Positions 9,984 to 18,330 of a stretch of DNA of 64,000 nucleotides are shown here, piece after piece. The stretch lies in assembly GCA_965227945.1 (NCBI GenBank), contig CBDDGQ010000006.1:3472001-3536000 (forward strand), read 5' to 3'. Every line of letters begins with the position of its first letter. The first letter of the stretch is position 1. The notes beneath the pieces are model-generated. The model did no database searches, was not told the origin of the DNA, and worked only from the letters and a program-made list of their open reading frames with translations. This DNA comes from Azorhizobium sp965227945 (lineage in GTDB: Bacteria; Pseudomonadota; Alphaproteobacteria; Rhizobiales; Xanthobacteraceae). Position numbers and translations under genes: made by a program.

Positions 9984-10724
9984 TCAGAACCGGTTCAGCG
10001 GCAGGATCACGATTTCCGCAATCTGCACGTGGGGCGGCTGGTCGAGGGCGAACAGGATGCTGCGGGCCACGTCCTCGGGCTCCAGCGCCATGCGGAACTG
10101 CTCGAAATAGGCCTGCTCCTTGGCGGTGTCGCCGCGATAGCGCGTCTTGATGATGCCGGTGCGGGCCAGCCCCGGCAGGATCTCCGTCACCCGGATGGCG
10201 GTCTCGGCCAATTCTCCCCGCAGCGTCTGGGTGAACATGCGCACCCCGGCCTTGCTGGTGGAGTATGCCGTCATGTCCGGCACCAGCCGCACCGCATTGA
10301 TCGAGGACACATTGACGATGTGGCCCGCATCCCGCGCCACCATCTGGGGCAGCACCGCGCGGGTCATGCGCAATGTGCCGATGAGATTGGTCTGGATGAT
10401 CGCGGTCCAGTCGTCCGGCGACCCCTGGTCGAACCGGGTGCGCCCGCCAATGTCGTGGCCGGCATTGTTGATGAGAATGTCCACCGGCCCGAAGGCCGCC
10501 GGCACCTGATCCAGGATGCGGTCCACGGCGGCATGGTCGGTGGTGTCCAGGGTGACGGCGTGCGCGGCGCTGCCGAGCTCGGCGGCGAGGCTGGCGAGAC
10601 CCTCGGCATCGCGATCCACCAGCACCACCCGGCGGCCAGAGGCCACCGCACCGCGGGCGATCGCCCGGCCCAGGCCGCCGGCGGCCCCTGTGAGAAGTAT
10701 CGTTCCGCTCTGTTCTTCGGCCAT
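9984..10724 (-). CDS. SDR family NAD(P)-dependent oxidoreductase
   Basis: 246 aa, classical short-chain dehydrogenase. The cofactor motif is TGAAGGLGRAIARG (TGxxxGxG, residues ~12-25), followed by NNAGHDIGG (~88), the catalytic serine in NVSSINAVRL (~138) and YSTSKAG (YxxxK, ~152). The length is typical. A strong Shine-Dalgarno GGAGGATCATC precedes the ATG. It is divergent from the LysR gene, whose product is a plausible regulator. The substrate is not identifiable. Confidence 0.88.
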   Translation of the reverse strand: MAEEQSGTILLTGAAGGLGRAIARGAVASGRRVVLVDRDAEGLASLAAELGSAAHAVTLDTTDHAAVDRILDQVPAAFGPVDILINNAGHDIGGRTRFDQGSPDDWTAIIQTNLIGTLRMTRAVLPQMVARDAGHIVNVSSINAVRLVPDMTAYSTSKAGVRMFTQTLRGELAETAIRVTEILPGLARTGIIKTRYRGDTAKEQAYFEQFRMALEPEDVARSILFALDQPPHVQIAEIVILPLNRF

Positions 10725-10822
10725 GATGATCCTCCCTGCGCTCTGTAGACATGACGGCGCATTCGTCGGAACACTGACAGATGGCCTGGACTGTGTCCGC
10801 CCCCGCCCGTGTGCTAACTGAT

Positions 10823-10832
10823 ATTCCGGAAT
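10823..10832. promoter_or_regulatory. Palindrome in SDR/LysR intergenic region, possible LysR site
   Basis: ATTCCGGAAT is a perfect 10-bp palindrome 57 bp before the lysR start codon, between divergent genes. It contains the T-N-A dyad expected of LysR-family sites (T-N11-A within GATATTCCGGAATGC). It could be the autoregulatory site; a chance palindrome of this length cannot be excluded. Confidence 0.3.
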
Positions 10833-10888
10833 GCGTGGGGCCGGTCACGGCGGGCCGCCTCGGTTCCCCTTCCAACACAGGGTCCATC

Positions 10889-11818
10889 ATGGACTTCAAG
10901 CAGCTCAAGGCGTTTGCCACTTTGGCGGAATTCGGCTCCTTCTCGCGTGCCGCCGCGGTGCTGTCCGTGGCGCAGCCGGTGCTCAGCCGCCAGATCAAGA
11001 CCCTGGAGCAGGAACTCGGCATCGAATTGTTCTATCGCAACGGCCGCGGCATCGTGCTGACCGAAGCGGGCAAGCTGCTGCACGGCTACAGCGGCGGCGT
11101 CCTGGACACGGTGGCGCGGGCCACCAGCGAGGTGATGGCGCTGCGCGCCTCGCCGCGCGGCACCATCGCCATCGGCATGCCGCCCTCGGTGGGCGCCGTG
11201 CTCACCGTGCCCCTGGTCCAGACCTTCCGGGCTGAGTTTCCGCTCATCTCCATGCGGGTGGTGGAGGGGTTCAGCGGGCATTTGCTGGAGTGGCTCGCCA
11301 CCGGCAAGATCGATGTGGCGGTGCTCTACAACGCGCCGCGCACCAGCAATCTGCGCGCCGAGCCGCTGCTGCAGGAGGAACTACTGCTGCTGGGGGCGGT
11401 GTCTGATCCGGCCGGCCTGCCGGACGAACCGGTGCCAGCGCGGCGGCTGCCCGAGCTGCCCATGATCATTCCCTCCCGCCCGCACGGCCTGCGCCTGGTG
11501 GTGGATGCCCTGCTGGGCGAGGCGGCCATCGACATGAACGTCATCCTGGAGGTGGACGCCATGCCCTCCACGCTCGGGTTGGTGGAGGCGGGGGTGGGGT
11601 ATACGCTGTTGTCCTACGGCCCGGCGCGCCACCTGATCGAGGCCGGGCGGCTGAAAAGCTGGTCGATCGTTGATCCCATGCTCACCCGCCAGCTCATCCT
11701 CGCCACCTCCAGCCAGCGCCCCACCACCTCGGCGACCCGGTCGCTGGCGGCCATGGTGCGGCTGCAGGTGCATGATCTTGTGCGGCGCGGTCTGTGGTCG
11801 TCGTCTGATCGCGTCTAA
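10889..11818 (+). CDS. LysR family transcriptional regulator
   Basis: 309 aa from ATG 10889. The frame is open 36 codons further upstream, but MDFKQLKAFATLAEFGSF is the canonical LysR N-terminus. The helix-turn-helix is at ~18-37 (SRAAAVLSVAQPVLSRQIKT), followed by the linker helix EQELGIELFYR. The effector domain follows (~90-300). The sequence style (MPPSVGAVLTVPLVQTF) is that of the Nac/Cbl-like subgroup. It is divergent from the SDR and 134 bp upstream of the dehydrogenase-MmgE/PrpD-Liv cluster, either of which it may control. Confidence 0.9.
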   Translation: MDFKQLKAFATLAEFGSFSRAAAVLSVAQPVLSRQIKTLEQELGIELFYRNGRGIVLTEAGKLLHGYSGGVLDTVARATSEVMALRASPRGTIAIGMPPSVGAVLTVPLVQTFRAEFPLISMRVVEGFSGHLLEWLATGKIDVAVLYNAPRTSNLRAEPLLQEELLLLGAVSDPAGLPDEPVPARRLPELPMIIPSRPHGLRLVVDALLGEAAIDMNVILEVDAMPSTLGLVEAGVGYTLLSYGPARHLIEAGRLKSWSIVDPMLTRQLILATSSQRPTTSATRSLAAMVRLQVHDLVRRGLWSSSDRV

Positions 11819-11952
11819 TCTGCTGCGTTGCAGCGTAAACGGCGCAATGAGAAAGCTGTTATACTGTTCTCGACTATGACGCCCGCCCTCAGGTTGGGAT
11901 AGCGTGCTCCCATAATGAAACGCCGCAAGGACATTGCGGGTCAGGGAGCGTC

Positions 11953-12849
11953 ATGGCGGGAGAGCTTGTCGGTTTCGTCGGTCTGGGCCGCATGGGCGGC
12001 GCCATGGCTGCGCGCCTTCTCGATGCGGGCTATGAGCTGTGCATCTTCGATACCCAGGCGGCGGCGACCGCGCCGCTGGTGGCCCGCGGCGCGGTGCTCG
12101 CCACGTCCCCCGGCGAAGTGGCGGCCACGGCGGAGACCGTGCTGCTCTCCCTGCCGACGCCGGACATCGTCCGGTCCGTCACCCTCGGGGACAACGGCCT
12201 GCTGCGGGGCAACCGCATCCGTACGGTCATTGATCTGTCCACCACCGGGCCGGGCACGGCGCTGAAGGTGGCGGAGGGCCTCGGCGTCCGCGAGATCGCG
12301 CTGATCGACGCGCCGGTCTCCGGCGGCATCGTCGGCGCCAAGGGCGGCACTCTGGCGGTGATGGTCTCAGGGCCGAAGGCTGTCTATGAGACCACCGCCG
12401 AGCCATTGCTGAAGCATTTCGGCAAGCTGTTCTACACCGGGGAAAAGAACGGCCTCGCCCAGACCGCGAAACTGGTGAACAACCTGCTGGCCGCGGCCGC
12501 TCTGGTGATCTCCTCCGAAGGCATGGCCATGGGGGTGAAGGCGGGGCTGGATCCGAAGATCCTGCTGGACATCATCAATGTGAGTTCGGGCCGCAACAGC
12601 GCCACCCAGGACAAGTTTCCCCGCTCGGTGCTGCCCGGCACCTTCGACTTCGGCTTCGCCACCGGCCTGTCCTACAAGGATGTGCGGCTGTGCCTGGATG
12701 AAGCAGAGGCCATGGGCATTCCCATGATCATGGGCGCCGTGGTGCGGCAGATCCTGGCGCTGACCCAGGCCAAATATGGCGCCGAGTCCGATTTCACCTC
12801 CATCGCGAAGCTGTCCGAGGAATGGGCCGGGGTCCAGATCCGCGGTTGA
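11953..12849 (+). CDS. 3-hydroxyisobutyrate dehydrogenase family oxidoreductase
   Basis: 298 aa. N-terminal Rossmann motif GFVGLGRMGGAMAARLL (7-23), substrate-binding DAPVSGGIVGAKGGT (~118) and the catalytic lysine in TAKLVNNLLAA (~172) identify the beta-hydroxyacid dehydrogenase family (3-hydroxyisobutyrate dehydrogenase, tartronate semialdehyde reductase). It would oxidise or reduce a 3-hydroxy acid with NAD(P). It is the first gene of a plus-strand run with MmgE/PrpD and a branched-chain-type importer, which suggests a catabolic role for an imported branched or hydroxylated acid. The exact substrate is an open question. Confidence 0.88.
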   Translation: MAGELVGFVGLGRMGGAMAARLLDAGYELCIFDTQAAATAPLVARGAVLATSPGEVAATAETVLLSLPTPDIVRSVTLGDNGLLRGNRIRTVIDLSTTGPGTALKVAEGLGVREIALIDAPVSGGIVGAKGGTLAVMVSGPKAVYETTAEPLLKHFGKLFYTGEKNGLAQTAKLVNNLLAAAALVISSEGMAMGVKAGLDPKILLDIINVSSGRNSATQDKFPRSVLPGTFDFGFATGLSYKDVRLCLDEAEAMGIPMIMGAVVRQILALTQAKYGAESDFTSIAKLSEEWAGVQIRG

Positions 12850-12884
12850 TTGCATCCTGCGGCGCGCGCAACGGAAGACAGGCC

Positions 12885-14315
12885 ATGGCCAACACCCGAT
12901 CGGCGGACCCGACACCCCCGTCCCAGGCGCGCGTCATGGCGCGGCAGGCGCGCGCCTGCGATCTGGCCGCGCTGTCCGGCGCCGCCCGCGACAAGCTGAA
13001 GGTGTGCCTGATCGACTTCCTGTCCTGCGCCTTCGAGGCGCGCGATCTGCCGTGGAGCCGGCAGGCGCTGGCGGTGGCGGCGCGGGTGGGGCAGGGGGCG
13101 ACCATCGTCGGCTCCGATGTGGTCGCGCCCCCCGGCGATGCGGCCTTCGCCAACGCCACCTTGGGCCACGGCCTGGTGCGCGAGGACATGCATGCGGGCA
13201 GCATCGGCCATCATGGCGTGGTGATCTGGCCGGTGCTGCTGGCGCTGGCGCAGCAGAAGACGGTCTCCGGCGCGGCGCTGCTGGCGGCGGCGGCGGTGGG
13301 CTATGAAGTGGGCGGGCGGCTGGGACGGGCGCTGGTCACCGCCGATCTGGCGCGCCTCTATCGCCCCACCGGCATTCTGGGGCCGATGGCGGGTGCCGTG
13401 GCCGGCAGCCATCTGCTGGGCCTCGGCGAGGACGAGATGGTGTCGGCGCTGGCGCTGGGCGCCAATTGCGCGGCGGGCCTGAACCAATGGCCCCAGGAGG
13501 GGGCCAGCGACATGTATTTCCACCCCGGATTTGCCGCCCGCAACGCCATCAGCGCGGTGGGACTGGCGGCCGCGGGGGCCTATGGCTCGCAGCTTGTGCT
13601 GGAAGGAGAGGCGGGGGTGTTCGCCGCTTTCACCCGCCGCGCGGCGCCGGGGGCGATCCCCTTGTTTCCCAACGGCCAGGAAGAGATCCTGGCGGTCTAC
13701 AACAAGCCGGTGCCGGCCTGCAATTTTGCCCAGACCGCCTGCCAGGCTGCGGTGCAGGTGGCCAAGGATATCGACCGCGGCGAGGCGATCGCCTCCATCT
13801 GCGTGCATTTGCCGGAGGCGGCCATGCGCTATCCCGGCTGCGATTTCGCCGGGCCGTTCGAGCGGGCGCTGCAGGCCAAGATGAGCATCCAGTATGGCGT
13901 CGCCGCCGCTTTGGTGCGCGGCGTGGTGGAGGAAGACAATTACCGGGTGCTGGACGTGCCCGCCGTCATGCGCCTTGTGGGTCTCATCCAGCTCAAGCGG
14001 GACGGCGAGTTCACCGCGGCGTTTCCGCGGGCCCAGGGGGCCGAGGTGGTGGTGAAGCTGGCCAATGGCGCCACGGTCAGCCGGCGCATTGGCGATGTGA
14101 TCGCCGCCACCGAATCCGAGATCCGCCAGCGCTTCCGGGTCGCGGCGGGCGCCGTGCTCGGCGCGGAGCGGGCCGACCAGATCGAGGAACTCATCGACGG
14201 CCTGGAGCGCGAGCGCAATGCCGGCCGCCTGATGATGCTGTGCGCCGCGGCGCGCCGCGAGGGGCCGCGTCCAAGCAAGGCGCGGGCGCATCAGGAGGTG
14301 CCGACGGCGTCCTGA
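12885..14315 (+). CDS. MmgE/PrpD family protein
   Basis: 476 aa from ATG 12885, preceded by GGAAGACAGG. A longer frame starts at 12822 but would overlap the previous gene by 28 bp and lacks a better ribosome site. Features of the MmgE/PrpD fold: the early LKVCLIDFLSCAFEA segment, helical repeats, GHGLVREDMHAGSIGHHGVV (~97) and the C-terminal swivel domain. Relatives include 2-methylcitrate dehydratase, cis-aconitate decarboxylase and iminodisuccinate epimerase, so dehydration or isomerisation of a dicarboxylate or tricarboxylate is likely. It sits between the dehydrogenase and the importer. Confidence 0.85.
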   Translation: MANTRSADPTPPSQARVMARQARACDLAALSGAARDKLKVCLIDFLSCAFEARDLPWSRQALAVAARVGQGATIVGSDVVAPPGDAAFANATLGHGLVREDMHAGSIGHHGVVIWPVLLALAQQKTVSGAALLAAAAVGYEVGGRLGRALVTADLARLYRPTGILGPMAGAVAGSHLLGLGEDEMVSALALGANCAAGLNQWPQEGASDMYFHPGFAARNAISAVGLAAAGAYGSQLVLEGEAGVFAAFTRRAAPGAIPLFPNGQEEILAVYNKPVPACNFAQTACQAAVQVAKDIDRGEAIASICVHLPEAAMRYPGCDFAGPFERALQAKMSIQYGVAAALVRGVVEEDNYRVLDVPAVMRLVGLIQLKRDGEFTAAFPRAQGAEVVVKLANGATVSRRIGDVIAATESEIRQRFRVAAGAVLGAERADQIEELIDGLERERNAGRLMMLCAAARREGPRPSKARAHQEVPTAS

Positions 14316-14393
14316 ACGGGTCGGCGCCCCATACCAGACCACAGGTCCGCAACGGGCAGCAAGCCCGTGCCAAAAATCGGGAGGGAGAGTGCC

Positions 14394-14447
14394 ATGGAGA
14401 AGGTGCCGTCCGGCGCTGTGCGCGAGGGCGTGAGGATGCGTCGATGA
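14394..14447 (+). CDS. 17-codon leader ORF coupled to livH
   Basis: A strong Shine-Dalgarno (GGGAGGGAGA) is placed just before ATG 14394, and the frame reads MEKVPSGAVREGVRMRR, then TGA overlapping the livH start (ATGATG at 14444). The livH start itself has a poorer ribosome site (GAGGATGCG). The arrangement looks like translational coupling through a leader peptide. No attenuator run of branched-chain residues is present. It may simply be a spurious mini-ORF that carries ribosomes onto livH. Confidence 0.4.
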   Translation: MEKVPSGAVREGVRMRR

Positions 14448-15400
14448 TGCCGCAACTCATTGAGAATGTGCTTCAGGCGCTGGTCGCCGGCATCCTCGCA
14501 GGGGCCATCTACGGGCTGATGTGCGTGGGGCTGGGGCTGATCTTCGGGGTCATGCGCGTCATCAATTTCGCCCAGGGCGATTTCATGATGCTGGGCATGT
14601 ATGCCGCTTATTATCTGTTCCTCAGCTTCGGCATCCAGACCCTGTTCGGCAGCATCATCGGGCCCTACGTGGCGATGGTGCTCTCCGCCGGTCTGCTGTT
14701 CCTGTTCGGCTACTTCATCCACATGCTGCTGATCTCCCGCGTCACCGGGCAGCGCTCCCTGCAACTGGATGGCGACGGTCATTTCGCTCAGCTCATCCTG
14801 ACCCTCGGCATCGCCTTGGTGCTACAGAATGGCGGGCTGGTGGTGTTCGGCTCGGTGCTGGCCTCCATCCGCACGCCGCTGTCCTCCAGCGCCTGGGAGA
14901 TCGGCCCGGTCTGGGGCGATGCGCTGTCCATCTTCGTCAACAAGTCGCGCGGCATCGCCGCCATCATCTCGGTGGCCGCGATGGTGGGCCTGTGGCTGCT
15001 GATCGCCCGCACGCGCCTCGGCAAGGCGCTGCGCGCCTCCGCCGACAATCCGGTGGCCGCCACCTACATGGGCATCAATATCGATCGCTCCTATCGCATG
15101 GCCTTCGGGCTCGGCTCGGCGGTCACCGCCATGGCCGGCGCCTTGCTCGCCACCAACTATCCGTTCCACCCCTATATCGGCATCGATTATGTGATCGTCA
15201 TGTATGCCGGCGTGGTGCTGGGCGGCATGGGCAGCATCACCGGCGCCTTCTGGGGCGGCATGACCATCGGCCTGGTGCAGCAATTGTCCACGCTGGTGCT
15301 GCCCACCCAACTGCAGAACGCCGCCATCTTTGCTGTGTTCCTGCTCATCATCTTCCTGCGCCCGCAGGGCTTCTTCGGCCGCATGGTGGAGCGCACGTGA
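14444..15400 (+). CDS. livH: Branched-chain-type ABC transporter permease LivH
   Basis: 318 aa from ATG 14444 (MMPQLIENVLQALVAG). The large enclosing frame that starts upstream in the MmgE/PrpD region is not real coding. LivH-family hallmarks: GAIYGLMCVGLGLIFGVMRV and INFAQGDFMMLGMYA near the N-terminus, and GVVLGGMGSITGAFWGG near residue 260. It is an integral inner-membrane permease with about eight helices, pairing with LivM. Its stop overlaps the next start (ATGA). The insert VTGQRSLQLDGDG at ~105 is somewhat unusual. Confidence 0.92.
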   Translation: MMPQLIENVLQALVAGILAGAIYGLMCVGLGLIFGVMRVINFAQGDFMMLGMYAAYYLFLSFGIQTLFGSIIGPYVAMVLSAGLLFLFGYFIHMLLISRVTGQRSLQLDGDGHFAQLILTLGIALVLQNGGLVVFGSVLASIRTPLSSSAWEIGPVWGDALSIFVNKSRGIAAIISVAAMVGLWLLIARTRLGKALRASADNPVAATYMGINIDRSYRMAFGLGSAVTAMAGALLATNYPFHPYIGIDYVIVMYAGVVLGGMGSITGAFWGGMTIGLVQQLSTLVLPTQLQNAAIFAVFLLIIFLRPQGFFGRMVERT

Positions 15401-17178
15401 TGGTGAACTTGCGCAGCCTCGCGCCCATCCTCATCGCTGCCGCACTCTATGCGGTGCTGTCCCTGTCGGTGACCAATTCCTATTACCAGCTGACCCTGAC
15501 GCTGGTGCTCGTCTGGGCGAGCTTCGGGCTCTCCTGGAACATCCTGTCCGGCTATACCGGGCTGGTCTCGTTCGGCCATGCGGCCTTCTTCGGGTTGGGG
15601 GCCTATGCCACCGCGCTGGGGCAGATCTATTTCGATCTGTCGCCCTGGGTGCTGATCCCCATTTCGGCGGTGATCGGTGGGGTGGCCGGCCTGCTGGTGG
15701 GCTTCCCCACCTTCCGGCTGCGGGGGCATTACTTCGCCCTCGCCATGCTCGCCTACCCGCTGGCGCTGCTCTATATCTTCGAATGGCTCGGCTATCAGGA
15801 ACTGACCCTGCCCATCAAGCGGGAGACGCCGTTCGCCTACATGCAATTCTCCGATCCGCGCCTCTACACGATGGTGGCGCTGGTCATGCTGCTGGTGATC
15901 GTGTTCATCACCCGCGCCATCGAGGGCTCGCGCTTCGGCATGGCGCTGCTCGCCATCAAGCAGAATGAGGCGGCGGCGGAGGCGGCGGGCATCAACACGC
16001 TGGCCTGGAAGCTGCGCTCCATCGCCGTGTCGGGGGCCATCGCCGGGGCGGTGGGGGCCTTCTATGCGGTGGTGCTGCTGGTGGTCACGCCGCCCTCGGT
16101 GTTCGGCATGCTGGTGTCGGCGCAGGCGCTCACCGTGTCCATGTTCGGCGGCATCGGCACCGTGTGGGGGCCGCTCATCGGCGCCGCGGTGCTGATCCCG
16201 GTGTCGGAGGTGCTGCACGCGGAACTGGGCGCCCGCATTCCCGGCATCCAGGGGGTCATCTTCGGGCTGGCCATCATCACGGTGATCCTGATGGCGCCGG
16301 AGGGGGTCTATTGGAAGGTGCGTGACGCGTGGCTGAAGCGCCGCGCCCCGGCGCGGGTGCCGGAGCCGGACGTACCGCTGCGCCCCGAGCATGTGGTGCC
16401 GTTCCAGCCGGCGCCCGCGCGCCAGCGGCGGCCGGTGGCCGGTCCCGTGCTGCTGTCGGTGCGCGGTCTGTCGCGGCGCTTCGGCGGGCTCAAAGCGGTG
16501 CAGGATGTCAGCTTCGACGTCCATGAGGGCACGATCCTCGGCATCATCGGCCCCAATGGCGCCGGCAAGACCACCTTGTTCAACTTGCTGAACGGCTTCC
16601 TCACCCCCGATACCGGCGAAGTGCTGATGGACGGCAAGAACATGGTGGGGCGCCGCCCGCACGAATTGTGCGCGGCGGGCATGGGCCGCACCTTCCAGGT
16701 GATGCGCCCGTTCCTGCGCATGTCGGTGCGGGACAATGTGCGGGTGGGGGCTTATGTGCGCGCCGCCTCGGAGGCGGAGGCGCATCATCTGGCCGACGAC
16801 GCGGTGGCCCGCGCCGGCCTCGGCGCGGTGGCCGACAAGGTGGCGGCGGAGCTGACCACCAAGGAACTGCGGCTGATGGAACTGGCCCGCGCGCTGGCCG
16901 GCAAGCCGCGGCTGCTGCTGCTGGACGAGACCCTGGCGGGCCTGGGCCATGACGAGGCCGACGAAGTGGTGGCGGTGGTGCAGCGGCTCGCCCGCGAGGG
17001 CGTCACCATCGTCATCATCGAACACACCATGCAGGCCATGGTGCGCCTGGTGGATCATTTCCTGGTGCTCGATCACGGCGCCGTCCTGGTGGATGGGGAA
17101 CCGGAAGCCATCACCCGCAACCCGCAGGTCATCGAGGCCTATCTTGGCAAGAAATGGAGCGCCCATGCTCGCGCTTGA
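15400..17178 (+). CDS. LivM-LivG fusion: ABC permease plus ATP-binding protein
   Basis: 592 aa. Residues 1-~305 are LivM (SGYTGLVSFGHAAFFGLGAY; AIKQNEAAAEAAGI; GTVWGPLIGAAVLIPVSE). A ~40-residue Pro/Arg-rich linker follows. Residues ~345-592 are LivG, with Walker A IIGPNGAGKTT, the Q-loop GRTFQVMRPF and Walker B LLLLDETLAGLG. The usual ABC signature LSGGQ is replaced by ELTTKELRLMELARALA, a real departure from consensus (the related LivG form is LSYGQQ/RRLE). Fused LivM-LivG polypeptides are known in Rhizobiales and Burkholderiales. It would couple ATP hydrolysis to uptake of a branched-chain amino acid, amide, urea-type or organic-acid substrate. Confidence 0.9.
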   Translation: MVNLRSLAPILIAAALYAVLSLSVTNSYYQLTLTLVLVWASFGLSWNILSGYTGLVSFGHAAFFGLGAYATALGQIYFDLSPWVLIPISAVIGGVAGLLVGFPTFRLRGHYFALAMLAYPLALLYIFEWLGYQELTLPIKRETPFAYMQFSDPRLYTMVALVMLLVIVFITRAIEGSRFGMALLAIKQNEAAAEAAGINTLAWKLRSIAVSGAIAGAVGAFYAVVLLVVTPPSVFGMLVSAQALTVSMFGGIGTVWGPLIGAAVLIPVSEVLHAELGARIPGIQGVIFGLAIITVILMAPEGVYWKVRDAWLKRRAPARVPEPDVPLRPEHVVPFQPAPARQRRPVAGPVLLSVRGLSRRFGGLKAVQDVSFDVHEGTILGIIGPNGAGKTTLFNLLNGFLTPDTGEVLMDGKNMVGRRPHELCAAGMGRTFQVMRPFLRMSVRDNVRVGAYVRAASEAEAHHLADDAVARAGLGAVADKVAAELTTKELRLMELARALAGKPRLLLLDETLAGLGHDEADEVVAVVQRLAREGVTIVIIEHTMQAMVRLVDHFLVLDHGAVLVDGEPEAITRNPQVIEAYLGKKWSAHARA

Positions 17179-17872
17179 TGGAGTGTGCGCCGGCTATTCG
17201 GCGGTCCCGGTCCTGAAGGACGTGTCGCTGGAGGTGCGCAGCGGCCAGTTCGTCGCCATCGTCGGGCCGAACGGCGCCGGCAAGTCGACGCTGTTCAAGA
17301 CCATCTCCGGCATCGTGCAGCCGAGCGCGGGGACCATCCGCTTCGAGGGCCAGGACCTGGCCCGCATCGCCCCGTCCGACCGGCCGCATCTGGGCATCGC
17401 CCATGTGCCGGAGGGGCGGCAGGTGTTTCCCTCGCTGTCGGTGATGGAAAACCTGGAGATGGGCGCCTTCACGGCGGCGGGGCGGCGTGCCTTCAAGCGC
17501 AATCTCGATCTCATCTTCTCGCTGATGCCGGTGCTGGCGCAGCGGCGCGAGCAGTTTGCCGGGACCTTGTCCGGCGGCGAGCAGCAGATGGTGGCCATCG
17601 GCCGGGGCATCGCCTCCGCGCCCAAGCTCCTGATGCTGGACGAGCCGTCCATGGGGCTTGCCCCGGCGATCGCCGATTTCATCTTCGACAAGCTGATCGA
17701 GATCCGCCAGCAGACCCAGCTGACCATCCTGCTGGTGGAGCAGCGCGTCGCCGAAGCGCTGGAATCGGCCAATTACGGCTACGTGCTGGAAGCCGGCCAC
17801 GTGGCGCTGCAAGGCAATAACGCGACCCTGCGGGCCGACGACCGCATCCGCCAGGCGTATCTGGGCATGTGA
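17165..17872 (+). CDS. livF: Branched-chain-type ABC transporter ATP-binding protein LivF
   Basis: 235 aa from ATG 17165, overlapping the LivM-LivG gene by 14 bp. Walker A is VGPNGAGKST (~34), the signature LSGGEQQMVAIGRG (~136) and Walker B LLMLDEPSMGLAP (~156), with HVPEGRQVFPSLSVMENLEMG, the standard LivF marker, at ~80. It completes the ATPase pair with the LivG half of the fusion. It is the last complete gene of the left-hand block. Confidence 0.93.
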   Translation: MLALDGVCAGYSAVPVLKDVSLEVRSGQFVAIVGPNGAGKSTLFKTISGIVQPSAGTIRFEGQDLARIAPSDRPHLGIAHVPEGRQVFPSLSVMENLEMGAFTAAGRRAFKRNLDLIFSLMPVLAQRREQFAGTLSGGEQQMVAIGRGIASAPKLLMLDEPSMGLAPAIADFIFDKLIEIRQQTQLTILLVEQRVAEALESANYGYVLEAGHVALQGNNATLRADDRIRQAYLGM

Positions 17873-17938
17873 CCGGGCAGTGCCACCACCAATCGAGTGA
17901 ACGAGCCCGCGCAAAGCGGGCCGACGGGGAGGACGACC

Positions 17939-18325
17939 ATGAACGACATCCTGAAGAATCTGACGCGGCGCACCTTCATCGGCGGCGCGGCGGCCACCGG
18001 ACTGGCGCTGGCCTCGCGCGCCGAGGCCCAGACCACCGGGCCGGCCGGGGCGCCGGCCGAGATCAAGGTGGGGCTGATCGTGCCTTTGTCCGGCCTCTAT
18101 GCCCGCCCCGGCGCGGTCATGCGCATGGGCGGCGAGATGGGGGTGGCGGACGTCAACGCCGCCGGCGGCATCAAGGCGCTCGGCGGGGCCAAACTGAAGC
18201 TGGTGCCGCTGGATTGCGGCGACACCATCGAGAAGGCCAAGAATGCCGCCCAGCGCATGGTGGCGCAGGAGCCGGATCTGGTGGCCGCCACCGGCGCCTA
18301 TCTGTCCTCCTTCACCTTGGCGGCG
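17939..18325 (+). pseudogene. Liv-type periplasmic binding protein, cut at the junction
   Basis: Only about 129 codons survive. The N-terminus has a Tat-type signal (TRRTFIGGAAATGLALASRAEAQ), then EIKVGLIVPLSGLYARPGA, the start of the type I periplasmic binding fold (KLKLVPLDCGDTIEKAKNAAQ, ATGAYLSSFTLAA). Family members run ~400-430 aa, so about two thirds are missing. After SSFTLAA the frame stays open to 19165 but translates the antisense of a sugar ABC ATPase, so the break is a sequence join, not a stop. It belonged to the livH-livMG-livF operon. Confidence 0.85.
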
Positions 18326-18330
18326 GCCGA
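18318..18330. other. Junction between two unrelated genome segments
   Basis: Left of here is the Liv binding protein on the plus strand. Right of here is a MalK/UgpC-type ATPase on the minus strand. The ATPase reads normally through SGGQRQRVAIGR (minus strand, down to 18323) and then becomes RQGEGGQ instead of the expected A-L/I-V-R. The plus-strand gene reads normally through SSFTLAA and then becomes the antisense of that signature. The overlap compatible with both genes is only a few bases (GCGGC). Composition and gene content change here for the rest of the window. Confidence 0.85.

Noticed and set aside
13466..14443. Frame extension upstream of livH
   Set aside because: It reads MmgE/PrpD DNA in another frame; the LivH family start is at 14444.
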